DNA of 64,000 nucleotides from Roseiarcus sp963820095 (GCA_963820095.1 CAWFZA010000013.1:227765-291764); one strand, 5' to 3'; shown: positions 1 through 11,413, counted from the stretch's first letter. Notes: generated by a model not told the origin, from the letters alone. Made by a program: numbers and translations.

Positions 1-271
1 AAAGCACGTCCCGGCCAAGGTCGTCCGTGCCGAAATAATAACCCGGCTCCGCGCTTGCGAGTCCCGCCGGCGGCAGCGAAGCGAGCATGAGATCCTGGTC
101 GAGCGGATTCTTCGGCGCGATCCATGGCGCGGACAGCGCGATCAGGATCAGCGCCAGGATAAACCCGCCGCCGATCGTCACCTTCGGCTCGGCGAGCAGC
201 GCACGCAGACGCCGCGATGCAGGGCTCGGCCCAGACGCGGCGAGAAACGAAGGAACGGAGGTCTCCGTCAT
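1..271 (-). CDS. ABC transporter permease, DppC/OppC type (partial, C-terminus beyond window)
   Basis: The leftward frame starts with ATG at 271 and runs off the left edge. The first 90 residues show a short cytoplasmic tail, one hydrophobic segment (about residues 35-52, GGGFILALILIALSAPWIAP), and then the family's periplasmic stretch ending in FGTDDLGRDVL. That last motif is the hallmark of the N-terminal OppC domain of dipeptide/oligopeptide/nickel ABC permeases. It lies 15 bases after the DppB-type permease and completes the order binding protein, DppB, DppC. The protein would form half of the inner-membrane channel. Substrate cannot be told from this fragment. Confidence 0.85.
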   Translation of the reverse strand, partial: MTETSVPSFLAASGPSPASRRLRALLAEPKVTIGGGFILALILIALSAPWIAPKNPLDQDLMLASLPPAGLASAEPGYYFGTDDLGRDVL

Positions 272-286
272 ATGAGGCGCACCCGC

Positions 287-1295
287 CTAAGCATGGCGAA
301 GCCTCGGATTGAACAGGGCGACGAGGAGATCGACCGCGATGTTGATCAGGATGAAGATGACGGCGAACGCCAGCACGAGGCCCTGTATCAAGGGCAGATC
401 GCGATTGATCACCGCCTCGATCGCCATGTTGCCGATGCCGGGATAAGCGAAAATGCGCTCGATGATCACCGTACCGCCGATGAGGAAGGTGAACTGCACC
501 CCGGTCAGGGCAAGCGTCGGGCCGATCGCGTTGCGCAAAGCTTCCTGCAACACGAGCCGGAGCTCGGACATGCCCTTGAGCCGCGCGAGCAGCACATAGT
601 CCTGCGCCATGGCTTCATTGAGCGCGCCCTTGAGCACGCGCGCGATCACCGCCGCGAGAGGAAGGCCGAGCGCCAGCGTCGGCAGGGCGAGGTGCTTGAG
701 AAGATCGAAGAACACGTCGAACCTGAGCCTCACAAGGCTCTCGATGAAGTAGAAGGGCGTCGTCATGCCCGCGCTGACGCTGGGATTCACCCGGCCGGTC
801 AGCGGCAGCAGCGGCCATACCACTCCGAAAGCAAGCACCAGCGCCAGCGCCCAGACGAAGTCGGGAATGGCGAGCAGAAGCCCGTTGACCGCGTCGATCA
901 CCGGCTCCGCCCATGTCCGGCGCGTCATCGCGCCGAGAATTGCGACGGCGCCTCCGACGATCACCGCGAATTCCAGCGCCGCGGTCGCGAGCTCGAGCGT
1001 TGCGGGAAGCCGCTCGGCAAGGAGAGCCAGAACATCGCGATGCAGCGAGATCGAGGTTCCGAAGTCGCCGTGCAGGGCGTAACGGACCCAGACGGCGAAT
1101 TGCGACATGAGGCTGCCGTCGAGGCCATAATGCGCGCGGAGCGCGGCGATGTCCGCCGCGCTTGCGCCAGGCGAGATCATCATCGCAACGGGATCGCCGG
1201 GCACGAACTCTTAAAAGAACGAAAACGACAATCGCGACGCCAACCAACGTAACGAGCGCCACCAGAAGACGTCGCAGGATGGCAAGCGCGATCAT
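287..1295 (-). CDS. ABC transporter permease, DppB/OppB type (one frameshift)
   Basis: Membrane permease of a peptide-type ABC importer. The start at 1295 follows a GAAGGG ribosome-binding site and encodes the family's first helix (MIALAILRRLLVALVTLVGV). The rest, from PGDPVAMMISPGA onward to the C-terminal FNPRLRHA, lies in another frame, so a single-base indel sits near 1203. Joined, the product is about 336 residues, normal for DppB, with six hydrophobic segments and the permease EAA-type loop (residues near KGMSELRLVLQEALRNAIGP). It sits between the binding-protein gene and the DppC gene in a leftward operon. The break is more likely a sequence error than decay because both flanks are well conserved. 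Confidence 0.85.
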
Positions 1296-1361
1296 CCCTT
1301 CACGCCTTCACCTAACGCGGCCCAAGGCGACCGCGCTTGGGCGCGATCGCCGTTCCGCCGC

Positions 1362-2899
1362 TCAGGCGGCTGGCGACACCAGCGTCGGCTGAAGAGCGCC
1401 GGACTTGTTCGGGATGACCTTAAGATCCGACTTGTAGACGATCGGCTGGACGTATTGCAGGAGAGGGATAACATAGCCCTGTTCGGCGATGTAGGCGTCG
1501 ACCGCCTTCCAGCCGTCGATGCGTTTCTTCTCGTCCTTCTCGCCCCAGAGCGGGCCGATCTTGGCGTCGAGGTCGTCGGTCTTGAAGGCCGAGTGTGGTG
1601 AAGGACCGAACATCGCAAAGCCGGTCGAGGTCGTCGGGTCGCCGATCGCGTCGCCCCAGTTGTAGAAGGCGGCGGGCGCGAGCTTGTGGGTGGTTCTGAG
1701 CTCGAAGTGCTTGGCGATCTCATAGACCTCGATATTCGCATCGATGCCGACCTTGCGCCACATGCCGACGATCGCCTGGATCATCTCGTAGTCTTTCGGC
1801 TTGAAGCCGCGGGTCGTCTGGATGGTGAACTTGACCGGTTTCTCAGGGGAGTAGCCCGAGGCGGCAAGCAGTTCCATCGCCTTTTTGGGATCGTAAGGCG
1901 TTTTGATCGACGGATCGAAGGCCGAATATTCGGGCGCCTCCAAGGTGTCGATCGGCACGCCATAGCCGCGCAACAAGCCGGTCGACGATCGCCTTCTTGT
2001 CGATCGCCATGATCGCGGCAAGCCGCACGTTCTTGTCCAGCATCGGCTCCTTGTTGGTGATGAAGATCATGCCGATGTCCGAGATCGGCGTCGCCACGCC
2101 CGAAAGACCCTTGATTGTCTTCAGGCGGTCGAACTCCTCATAAGGCACTTCAAGCGTGATGTCAGAAGAGCCGGACTCGATCTCGGCGACCCGGGTGGTC
2201 GCGTCTGGCACGAACTTGAAGATCACCGTCTCGAACGCTGGCCTGTCGCCCCAATAGTGGGGATTGGCCTTGAGTTCTGAGGAAGGCGTTGCCCTGGTAT
2301 TCGTCGACCATATAGGGGCCGGAGCCGATCGGCTTTTTCTCGAAGCCTTCCGCGCCGACCTTCTCATAATAGGCCTTAGGCAGGACATAGCCGGTCAGGA
2401 AGGCCATCCACATGAAGAATGTCGGCTCGAAGCGGATGGCGTCCGCCGTGATGCGGTTGCCATCGATCTTGTAATTGCCGGCAGTCGACCAGATGAACGA
2501 AATCGGATTGGCGCTGTCCTTCTTGCCCGCGCGTTCGAGCGACCAGACGACATCCTCCGGAGTGAGCGGCGAACCGTCCTGCCATTTGACGTCCGGGCGA
2601 ACGTCCATCCAGAGCTTCGACTTGTCGTCGTTCCAGCCCCACGCAGTCAGGATGCCGGGCTTGAGCGCGAGGTCCGGGCCCTGCCCGATATATTGATCGA
2701 AGATGGAGCGATAGATCGCCTGGATGGTTGGGTTGACGGCGGATGGGCCGTCGGTCGGATCGAATGAGGGCAGGTTGACGTTATAGGCTATGGTGAGCGT
2801 ATCCTTGGCCGCAGCCCGGACGGCGCCCGCGGCAAGCAGGTCGGCGAGAAACGCGCCCGCGCCGAGCGCCAGGGTTTGGCGCCGAGTGACCTCCACCAT
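1362..2899 (-). CDS. ABC transporter substrate-binding protein, family 5 (two frameshifts)
   Basis: Periplasmic solute-binding protein of the peptide/nickel (SBP_bac_5) family, first gene of the leftward transporter operon. The start at 2899 gives a Tat-type signal (VTRRQTLALGAGAFLADLL) followed by DTLTIAYNVNLPSFDPTDGP and the family region WKDG-like KWQDGSPLTPEDVVWSLE. Three frames must be joined, with breaks near 2280 and near 1980, to recover about 510 residues ending in SGALQPTLVSPAA. The middle part carries NPHYWGDRPAFETVIFKF, typical of the family. The ligand could be a peptide, an opine or another compound. The adjacent divergent iorAB genes make an amino-acid-derived substrate plausible but unproved. 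Confidence 0.85.
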
Positions 2900-3107
2900 G
2901 CATAACCTCCCAATTCATCCGAGCCGTCGGTCCCATGGCCTAAGACTTCGCATTTTGCGTGCCACTTGCGCCGACCGTTAATCGCAACGCTAGCAAAGTA
3001 GAATTGGCGAGGCAAGATGGGACGCGCAATTGTATGAGGAGGAATTTATATGCGTGTGCGCTCTTTCGTAGCTTGCGCGCGCCTTTTCCGTGTGCACGCC
3101 CTTGTCG

Positions 3108-3136
3108 TTGACAGTGCGCGAGGCGCTAAATATGCT
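3108..3136 (+). promoter_or_regulatory. Sigma-70-type promoter ahead of iorA
   Basis: TTGACA at 3108-3113 and TATGCT at 3131-3136 are separated by 17 bases, 32 bases before the iorA start. The -35 hexamer is a perfect match and the -10 matches four of six positions. The region 2900-3168 separates the divergent transporter operon and iorA and holds no gene. Confidence 0.45.
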
Positions 3137-3168
3137 CATGCAAATAAATACCTGAAGGGAGCGAGCCG

Positions 3169-5318
3169 ATGGCGGAAAGGTCCTTCGAGCGCGAAGTTCA
3201 GGACTTGCGACTTCAAGCAGGCGAGATCTTTCGCGGCGAAGGCATTCTCGCGATCACCAAAGCCTTGCTTCAATCCGGCGTTTCTTACGTCGCCGGATAC
3301 CAGGGCGCGCCGATCTCGCATCTCATGGACGTGCTCGCCGACGCCAAGGACGTGATGAACGATCTCGGCGTGCATTTCGAGACCTCCGCTTCCGAAGCCG
3401 CCGCGGCGGCGACGCTCTCCGCTTCCGTCATGTATCCGGTGCGCGGCGCGGTGACCTGGAAATCGACCGCGGGCACCAACGTCGCGGCGGACGCGCTATC
3501 GAATCTGGCTTCGAGCGGCGTCACCGGGGGCGCGCTGATCGTCATCGGCGAGGATTATGGCGAGGGCTCCTCCATCATGCAGGAGCGCAGCCATGCTTAT
3601 GCGATGAAGTCGCAGATCTGGCTCATGGATCCCCGCCCGGATCTGCCGACGCTCGTCCGCATGGTCGAGGAGGGCTTCGAATTGTCGGAGGCCTCGAACT
3701 CGCCGGTTATGCTCGAAGTGCGCATCCGCGCCTGCCACGTTCACGGGCAATTCGTCGCCAAGGACAACAAGAGACCCGCCTTCGCGCTGCGCCAGGCGCT
3801 GGAAAATCCGATCCGTGACGTCAACCGCATCGTGCTTCCGCCGGCCTCGTATGTGCAGGAGAAGGAGAAGCTGGAGAAGCGTTGGCCGGCCGCGGTCGAA
3901 TTCATCAAGAGCCGCAAGCTCAACGAATTCTTTGGCCCCAAGGAGGCCAAGGTCGGCGTCATTGTTCTGGGTGGGCTGTTCAATGGCGTCTTGCGCGCCT
4001 TGCAGCAACTGGGGCTCGCCGACGTCTATGGCGAGTCCTCGATCCCGATCTATGTCCTCAATGTCGCCTATCCGATCATCGACGACGAGATGGTCGAATT
4101 CTGCCTGGGCAAGTCAGCGGTGCTGATGGTCGAAGAAGGAGCGCCCGACTATCTCGAGCAGGCGCTGAACACGCTGCTGCGCCGCCGCGACATCCAGACC
4201 AAGGTTGCCGGCAAGGACGTTCTGCCGATGGGCGGCGAGTATACGGCGCCCGCGATGGTTTCCGGCGTGCGCGCCTTTCTTTTGGCGCGTGCACCCGAAC
4301 TGTTGCGCAATCAGCCGCCGGTCCCCGATCCTGCGCCAGTTCTCGCGCACGAGAAGGTCAAGGCGCTCGCCAAGGCTGTGCCGCCGCGCCCGCCCGGCTT
4401 TTGCATCGGCTGCCCGGAGCGGCCGATCTTCGCCGCGATGAAACTGGTCGAGAAGGAGCTCGGATCCGCACCACATCTCGGCCGACATCGGCTGCCATCT
4501 GTTCTCGATCCTGCCGCCCTTCAACCTCGGCACGACGACGATGGGCTATGGCCTCGGGCCTGCCTCGGCTTCGGCGTTCAATGTGAAGTCCGACCGGCGC
4601 GTCATTTCCGTCATGGGCGACGGCGGGTTCTGGCATAATGGGCTGGCGACTTCGATCGGCAACGCCGTGTTCAACAAGCAGGATGGCGTCACGCTGATCG
4701 TCGACAACTTTTATTCGGCCGCGACCGGCGGGCAGGACATTCCGTCGTCGGGCGCTTAACCCGCGGCGCAAGACGAACAATTCCATCGTCGATGCGGTCA
4801 AGGGGGTGGGCGCGACCTGGGTCAGGCAGATCGACCGCACCTACGACGTCGCCAAGGTGCGCGACACTTTGCGCGAGGCGCTGACGACCAAGGCCGAGGG
4901 CCCGAAGATCATTGTCGCCTCGTCCGAATGCATGCTGAACAAGCAGCGGCGCGTGCGGCCTCTCTTCGCGAAGAGCGTCGCGGCGGGTGAGCGCATGGTG
5001 AAGGAGCGCTTCGGCGTCGACGAGGCCATCTGCTCGGGCGACCACGCCTGCATCCGCCTCTCGGGCTGCCCGTCGCTGTCGCTGAAGCCGACGGACGATC
5101 CGCTCAAGGACGATCCGGTCGCGGCGGTCGACAATAATTGCGTCGGCTGCGGCAATTGCGGCGAGGTCGCGGAAGCGGCTGTCCTCTGTCCGTCCTTCTA
5201 TCGCACCGAGATCATCTTCAATCCCAGCCGATGGGACCGCCGGCTCGCCGCTTTGCGCGAGCGCGTCATCGGCTGGCTGCAGCGACGCCGCGAAGCCCGC
5301 CGGATCGCCTTTGCCTAG
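3169..5318 (+). CDS. iorA: Indolepyruvate:ferredoxin oxidoreductase, alpha subunit (two frameshifts)
   Basis: Thiamine-diphosphate and iron-sulfur enzyme that oxidatively decarboxylates aryl pyruvates from aromatic amino acids to aryl-acetyl-CoA, passing electrons to ferredoxin. The N-terminal domain begins MAERSFEREVQDLRLQ with the pyrimidine-binding GYQGAPISHLMD. The ThDP pyrophosphate domain holds MGDGGFWHNGLATSIGNAV and the cysteine-containing FCIGCPERPIF. The C-terminal ferredoxin-like part has CSGDHACIRLSGCP and CVGCGNCGEVAEAAVLCP. Breaks near 4465 and at 4757 (a premature TAA after PSSGA, continuing LNPRRKTN in another frame) split it. Joined, it gives about 715 residues, normal for IorA. 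REP-like palindromes separate it from iorB. Confidence 0.9.
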
Positions 5319-5343
5319 CACGGTTGGTTGCGATGCGCTTCTT

Positions 5344-5430
5344 CCCTTCTCCCTGAGGGAGAAGGGGGCGGGCGAAGCCCGCCGGATGAGGGGAACCCTC
5401 ACCCCCTGCCCCTCTCCCGTAGGAGAGGGG
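5344..5430. repeat. REP-like palindromic element
   Basis: Three consecutive hairpins lie between iorA and iorB: a 10-bp perfect arm pair at 5344-5353/5357-5366 (CCCTTCTCCC), a 6-bp pair at 5368-5373/5377-5382 (GCGGGC), and a 9-bp pair at 5409-5417/5422-5430 (CCCCTCTCC). The CCCTTCTCCC...GGATGAGGGG arrangement resembles intergenic repeats frequent in Rhizobiales genomes. It may also attenuate or stabilise iorA mRNA. Confidence 0.7.
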
Positions 5431-5452
5431 GGCCGCGCTGCCGGCGCCGCCG

Positions 5453-7002
5453 ATGAGTGACGAGGCCGCAGTTCGGGCGCCGCCGGTATCGCTCGAGAAG
5501 CCGCTCACCATCGCCATCCTCGCCATGGGCGGGCAGGGCGGCGGGGTGCTGGCGGACTGGATCGTCGAGGTGGCCGAGCATCAAGGATGGGCGGCGCAAT
5601 CGACATCCGTGCCGGGCGTCGCGCAGCGCACCGGCGCGACGATCTATTACATCGAGACGCTGCCGCCGCGAAACGGCGTGGCGCCCGTATTCTCGCTCAT
5701 GCCCATGCCGGGCGATGTCGATGTCGTGATGGCGGCGGAGCTCATGGAGGCTGGCCGATCGGTCCTGCGCGGACTCGTCACGCCCGACAGGACGACGCTC
5801 ATCGCCTCGACCCACCGAGCCTATGCGGTGGTCGAAAAGGAAAAGCCGGGCGACGGCGCGGGCGATCCGTTCACGGTCGTCGACGCGCTCGATTTCGCCG
5901 CCGGCGCACCATCGCCTTCGACATGGAGAAGCTTGCCGTCGAACGCGGCAGCGTGATCTCGGCGCCGATGCTCGGCGCGCTCGCTGGTTCCGGCGCATTG
6001 CCCTTCGAGCGTTCGGCCTTTGAGGCAATCGTGCGCGAGGGCGCGCGTGGCGCAAATGCGAGCCTTGCCGCTTTCGCCGACGCCTATGATCGCGCTCGCG
6101 AGGGGAAAAACGAGGCGCCGAATACCGGCCCCCTGAAACGCCTCGACGAATTGCCTGACGATGCGGGACATCCTGAACTCAACCGGCTCGTTGCGCGCCT
6201 GCGCTCGGACCTGCCGGAAAGCGCGCGGCTCCTCGCCTTTGCTGGCTTGAAACGGATCGTCGATTTCCAGGACGTGGCTTATGGCGACGCCTATATCGAT
6301 CGGCTGCGGCAGCTCGCGGCGCTCGACGTGGCCAACGGCGGCGCGGCGAAAAACTTCGCTTTCACCGCGGAAGCGGCGAAGCGGCTCGCGGTCGCCATGG
6401 CCTATGACGACGTCATCCGCGTCGCCGACATCAAACTGCGCCCGTCGCGATTTGCGCGCCTGCGGGAAGAGGCGGCCGCGGCGCCCGGTCAGCTTGTCTA
6501 TGCGACCGAGTACCTCCATCCGCGTGGCGAAGAAATCTGCGGCATGATGCCCGCGTCGCTTGGCGCGTTCATCGAAGCTCGCCCGTTCCTGTTCCGGGCG
6601 CTTGACCGTATCGTCAATCGCGGTCGCCGTGTGCCGGTTGGACGGATCGGCGGCTTCCTGCAGCTTTATGGCGTCGCGGCCTTAAGACCCACGCGGCGCT
6701 CGAGCCTGCGGCATAAACGGGAGACGGCGCATTTGGAGGCATGGCTCGCTCGGGCAACCGAAATCCTGCCGAAGAACTACGATCTCGCGGTCGAGATGCT
6801 GCGCTGCCGGCGCCTGGTCAAGGGCTATTCCGACACGCATGCGCGCGGCCTGAGCAAGTTCGACCGCGTGATGGCGAAGGCGCCGAAGCTCGTGTCCCGC
6901 GAGGACGGCGCGCAATGGATGGCGCGGCTCATTGCCGCAGCGCTCATGGACGAATCGGGTCAGGCGCTCGACGGCGTGGCGAAGACGATCGATACGCTTT
7001 AG
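5453..7002 (+). CDS. iorB: Indolepyruvate oxidoreductase beta subunit, long form (one frameshift)
   Basis: Second subunit of the indolepyruvate oxidoreductase. The start at 5453 gives MSDEAAVRAPPVSLEKPLTI and then the 2-oxoacid oxidoreductase gamma/beta domain signature AILAMGGQGGGVLADWIVE and VPGVAQRTGATIYYIE. A single-base shift near 5905 (after VVDALDFAAGA) moves the frame, which continues RTIAFDMEKLAVERGSVISAP to the stop at 7002. The joined product is about 516 residues. Archaeal IorB is only about 200 residues, so the C-terminal 300 residues (DUF6537-like extension with FADAYDRAREG and ARGLSKFDRVM) are of the long proteobacterial type. Partner of the upstream iorA. Confidence 0.85.
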
Positions 7003-7373
7003 GGTCCAGATAATCGCGCGCCCCACATGACGGCGGCTGCGGGCATGACGGCCGCAGCGGAGTTGACGGCGAGCTTTCATGGCGGGTTGCGATGCGTGGA
7101 TGAGCTTTCACGTTCTCGCGCACAATCCGAAGCGGATGCTCGCCATTATCGGGGTGCAGCCGCTTATCCGGGCGATGAGGGCCCGCGTGAGCCCCTCTCC
7201 GTATGAAATTCCAAGCGCCAGCAAACCCGACCGTGCTTCCGCCCTTGGCTCTTCAACATCGCCGTTTCGCATGGCCTCGGCGGGAGCCGACCTCTTATGC
7301 GCTCGATTTCGGCAATCTAGCCGCGAATCAAAGACGGGCTTGCACGCTTTGTGAACCGAGGCGAAAGGGGGAT
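7003..7373. other. Intergenic region between iorB and tRNA-Ser
   Basis: About 370 bases without a credible gene. Short frames here have no ribosome-binding site and no recognisable domain. I see no clear promoter or hairpin. Confidence 0.5.
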
Positions 7374-7463
7374 TGGCGGAAGGAGTGAGATTCGAACTCA
7401 CGGTGGACTTGCGCCCACGGCGGTTTTCAAGACCGCTGCCTTAAACCACTCGGCCATCCTTCC
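7374..7463 (-). tRNA. tRNA-Ser (anticodon UGA)
   Basis: Read leftward, the sequence opens GGAAGGATGGCCGAGTGG and closes with the matching acceptor arm TCCTTCC, discriminator G and an encoded CCA (plus-strand TGG at 7374-7376). The anticodon arm is GCGGT-CTTGAAA-ACCGC, giving anticodon TGA. The long variable arm (GTGGGCGCAAGTCCAC) and the T arm GTTCGAATC fit a class II serine tRNA of 90 bases. Confidence 0.95.
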
Positions 7464-7678
7464 CGAAGCTGGAGCTTTGCCAGATCGTCGAACCCTCGTC
7501 CAGCACGCGACTGTGCGATCCTTCGAGCGCGGATCCTGCGGACGCGGGGTGGCGAAGAGCCCTGGTGACGGGGTGACATGCCTTAGTCATATACGGCCGC
7601 CATCATCGGGCCGCCGGTTGACCCGTTCTCTGGACGGATGGCCAGCGCCACTCACCTCCTTTCGGACCATCCCACACA

Positions 7679-9731
7679 ATGAAGACCATTCTCCTTCAGA
7701 CCAGCGCCGTAGCCGCCTTCATTTTGTTGGCCGAATCAGCGGCATCGGCGGCAAGTTTCACCATCACCAGCGCCTCGACAACCGCCCAGACTTTGGGGTC
7801 TGGCTCCGGGCAGACCGGCACGATCACTGACACAGGATCGCTGACCGTCAGCGGAGGCACGAACGCAGTCACCGTCTCCGGCAACAATGCGACGTTGACC
7901 AACCTGGGCACGCTCGAACAGACCGGCACGGGCCGGGCGATCCGCGACAACACCGGCGTCACCGGTCTCATCGTCAACAACGGCAGCAGCACGAATTCGA
8001 CGGCGCTCATTCAGACGGCGGACGGCGACGTCTTTCAAATGAATAAATCTCCCGCCAGCGTCGTCTTGAACAACTACGGCGTGATGACGTCGCTGAACGC
8101 CTCTGCCGGCGGCAGCCAGGTCGTTGATTTCAACGCCATTCTCTCGGGCCCCAATACGGTCAACAATTTCGCCGGCGCTATTATGCAGGCCAGCGAGGCG
8201 GACGCGGTCAGGCCCGGCGTCAACGGCGTCGTCTTCAACGCCGGCACGATCAAATCTACGACTGCAACCGGCAGCAGCAGCGACGGCGTCGACGCACAGA
8301 ACAACAGCGGCGTGCAGATCACCAACGACACGGGCGGCCTGATCGAGGGCGGACGGCACGGAATCACCGGCGGCGCGGTCGACGCGGCTCATCCGAGCTT
8401 CACGATGAACGTTACGAACAACGCCGGCGCGACCATCCAGGGCGATAATGGCTCAGGCATCAACATTGATGGCTTCGACGCCAACGAAGTTGTGACGGTC
8501 GTCAACCACGGCACGATCACCGGCAACGGCCACGACATCGGCAATGGCGGCGATCATGACGGCGACGGCGTCGACGTGGACGGCCTCGTACACCTCACGA
8601 ACACTGGCGCGATCCGCTCGCTCAACGCCTTTAACCAGCCCGCCGACGGTCCGGCCTTCAGCGAAGGCATGTCGGTCGGCGGCGGCACGATCATCAACTC
8701 GGGCACGATTCGAAGGCTCCGTCGCGGCAGGCAACACCAACGCCGTCGGACGCGGCATCACGCTCACCGGCAACGACCGCATCGGCGGCGGCCGCGACCC
8801 CATTTACGGCGATGCATTCGTCACCAATCAGGCGGGCGGCCTCATCCAGGGCGACAGCGATTCGGGCATTGCGGTGGTCGGCGCCAATGCGTCGGGCCAC
8901 ACGGTGACGATCGACAATCAGGCCGGCGCGACGATCAAGGGCGGCGGAACGACCGTCGCCGCAATCGACGCGAGCAACAGCTTCGATCCCGTCACGATCA
9001 CCAACGCCGGAAAGATCGACGGCTCGAGCAGCGGCAAGGCTTTCACCCTCAGCCAGAACAGCAACAACACGGTGACGATCTCCGGCGGCGCGGCTTCCGT
9101 GCTCGGCGACATGGACGGCGGCGCCGGCGGCGTGAACAAGCTGAATTTCGATATCGGCCACGGCAATAGCTTCAGCTACACAGGCGCGATCTCGGACTTT
9201 GCCAGCACTGAAGTCGCGAGCGGAAGGGCGAACTTGTCCGGCTCGATCGCCGGGGCGGTAACCGTGGACGCCGGCGCGCAATTGTCGCCGGGCGCGAGCG
9301 GAGTGGGCGCGCTCGCCGTGGGCGACACGACGCTCAGCGCCGGCAGCGGCCTCGTCATCGACCTCGGCAATAGCGTGAACGACGTGCTGAACGTGACCGG
9401 CGGCGTCGCCTTGAACGACGCCGACCTTGTCCTCGATCTTTTGTCCGCGCCGACGACGGGCGAGAGCTTCGACATTCTGACCAACGACGGCTCTGATCCG
9501 ATCTCGGGGGAGTTCAGCGAAGGGTCCGTGGTGACGGGGAGGTTCGGGGAGCAGCTTTTCAGCTTCCAAATAGACTACGCCTTCAATGCTGATGGCGGCC
9601 TGGTCGGCAACGACATCCGTCTGACAGAGTTCGGCGTCCAAACGGTCCCCGAACCCGCGACTTGGCTTCTGATGGGCCTCGGCGGCCTTATCGTATTGGG
9701 AGCGCGGCCGCGGCGGCGAGCGCTGGCCTAA
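7679..9731 (+). CDS. PEP-CTERM sorting-domain surface protein with beta-helix-like repeats (one frameshift)
   Basis: Exported protein of about 684 residues once a frameshift near 8708 is joined. The N-terminal signal MKTILLQTSAVAAFILLAES ends at an Ala-rich site. The body is a long series of Gly/Asn/Thr-rich units such as VTVSGNNATLTNLGTL, ITNAGKIDG and VNNAGATIQGDNGSGI, typical of right-handed beta-helix autotransporter-like passengers. The C-terminus has VPEPATWLLMGLGGLIVLGA followed by RPRRR, the Val-Pro-Glu-Pro, hydrophobic and basic tail of exosortase substrates. It would be cleaved and sorted to the envelope or exopolysaccharide by an exosortase, none of which is in this window. The gene follows tRNA-Ser without an operon partner. 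Confidence 0.85.
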
Positions 9732-9784
9732 CGGCTGCGGGGAGCCCACGAACGCGGGGGTTCTGCTGCCGCGTTCCCTCGCCC

Positions 9785-11413
9785 TCACACCAGCCGGCTT
9801 TGCGCCTTGGCCGCCGCGATGAAGCTCGCGAACAGCGGGTGCGGCTCGAACGGCCTCGACTTGAGCTCCGGATGGAACTGGACGCCAATGAACCAGGGGT
9901 GGTCCGCAAGCTCGATCGTCTCGGGCAAGAGGCCGTCCGGCGACATGCCGGCGAATAGAAGGCCCTTTTCCTCCAGGCGGTCGCGGTAGGCGGTGTTGAC
10001 TTCGTAGCGATGGCGGTGGCGCTCGGAAATCTCGGTGTCGCCGTAAATCTCGGCGATGCGCGAGCCAGGCTTGAGTTCGGCCTTATAGGCGCCGAGGCGC
10101 ATGGTGCCGCCGAGATCGCCCGCCGCTTGCCGCCGCTCGAGCTCGTTGCCGCGCAACCATTCAGTCATGAGCCCGACCACAGGCTCCGGCGTCCGGCCGA
10201 ATTCGGTCGAGTTCGCCTCCGTGAGTCCGGCGAGCGAACGGGTGGCCTCGATGACCGCCATCTGCATCCCGAAGCAGATCCCGAAATAGGGCACCTTGCG
10301 CTCGCGTGCGAACCGCGCCGCCAGGATCTTGCCCTCGGCGCCGCGTGACCCGAAACCGCCGGGCACCAGAATGCCGTTCACCCCCTCTAGCCGCGGCGCG
10401 GGGTCGGCGCTCTCGAAGATCTCGCTTTCGATCCAGTCGAGCTTGACGCGAACCTTATTGGCCATGCCGCCGTGAGTCAGCGCCTCGATCAGCGACTTGT
10501 AAGCATCCTTGAGCCCAGTGTACTTGCCGACCACCGCGATCGACACTTCGCCCTCGGGGTTGTGGTAAGCCTTGGAGACGCTGTCCCACCGGCTCATATT
10601 GGGCTTGGGCGCCGGTTCGATGCCGAAGGCGGCCAGCACCTCGCGGTCGAGGCCCGCGGCGTGATAGAGCGCCGGCACGTCATAGATCGACCGCGCGTCG
10701 CGCGCCTCGATCACCGCGCTCTCGCGGACATTGCAGAACAGCGCCAGCTTGCGCCGCTCATCGCGCGGAATCTCGCGATCGCAGCGGCAGAGCAGGATGT
10801 GCGGCTGGACGCCGATCGAGCGCAATTCCTTGACCGAGTGCTGGGTCGGCTTGGTTTTGAGCTCGCCTGCGGTCGGGATGAACGGCAGCAGCGTCAGGTG
10901 GATGAAGACGACGTGGCCACGCGGCAGATCGTTGCCGAGCTGGCGGATCGCCTCGAAGAACGGCAGGCCCTCGATATCGCCGACCGTGCCGCCGATCTCG
11001 ACCAGCACGAAGTCGACGCCGTCGTTGCCATCGAGGATGAAGTCCTTGATCGCGTTGGTGACATGGGGAATCACCTGCACCGTCGCGCCGAGATAGTCGC
11101 CGCGCCGCTCCTTGGCGATCAGCTCCTGATAGATGCGCCCGGTGGTGATGTTGTCCTGCTTGTTGGCGCTGCGCCCGGTGAAACGCTCGTAATGGCCGAG
11201 GTCGAGGTCGGTCTCGGCGCCGTCGTCGGTGACGAACACTTCGCCATGCTGGGTGGGGCTCATCGTGCCCGGATCGACGTTGAGGTAGGGGTCGAGCTTG
11301 CGTAGGCGGACGGTGTAACCCCGCGCTTGGAGAAGCGCGCCCAAAGCCGCCGAAGCGAGACCCTTGCCAAGCGAGGAAACCACGCCGCCGGTGATGAAGA
11401 TATACCGCGCCAT
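9785..11413 (-). CDS. pyrG: CTP synthase
   Basis: Makes CTP from UTP using glutamine and ATP. The intact frame of 542 residues matches the family length. The N-terminal synthetase domain starts MARYIFITGGVVSSLGKGLA and contains KLDPYLNVDPGTMSP. The C-terminal class I glutamine amidotransferase domain has the oxyanion strand PGGFGSRG, the nucleophile elbow GICFGMQ with its catalytic Cys, and the catalytic His in GVQFHPE. It is transcribed leftward, with a 143-base divergent gap to the hydrolase gene. In many Rhizobiales pyrG follows secG; secG is not adjacent here. Confidence 0.97.
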   Translation of the reverse strand: MARYIFITGGVVSSLGKGLASAALGALLQARGYTVRLRKLDPYLNVDPGTMSPTQHGEVFVTDDGAETDLDLGHYERFTGRSANKQDNITTGRIYQELIAKERRGDYLGATVQVIPHVTNAIKDFILDGNDGVDFVLVEIGGTVGDIEGLPFFEAIRQLGNDLPRGHVVFIHLTLLPFIPTAGELKTKPTQHSVKELRSIGVQPHILLCRCDREIPRDERRKLALFCNVRESAVIEARDARSIYDVPALYHAAGLDREVLAAFGIEPAPKPNMSRWDSVSKAYHNPEGEVSIAVVGKYTGLKDAYKSLIEALTHGGMANKVRVKLDWIESEIFESADPAPRLEGVNGILVPGGFGSRGAEGKILAARFARERKVPYFGICFGMQMAVIEATRSLAGLTEANSTEFGRTPEPVVGLMTEWLRGNELERRQAAGDLGGTMRLGAYKAELKPGSRIAEIYGDTEISERHRHRYEVNTAYRDRLEEKGLLFAGMSPDGLLPETIELADHPWFIGVQFHPELKSRPFEPHPLFASFIAAAKAQSRLV

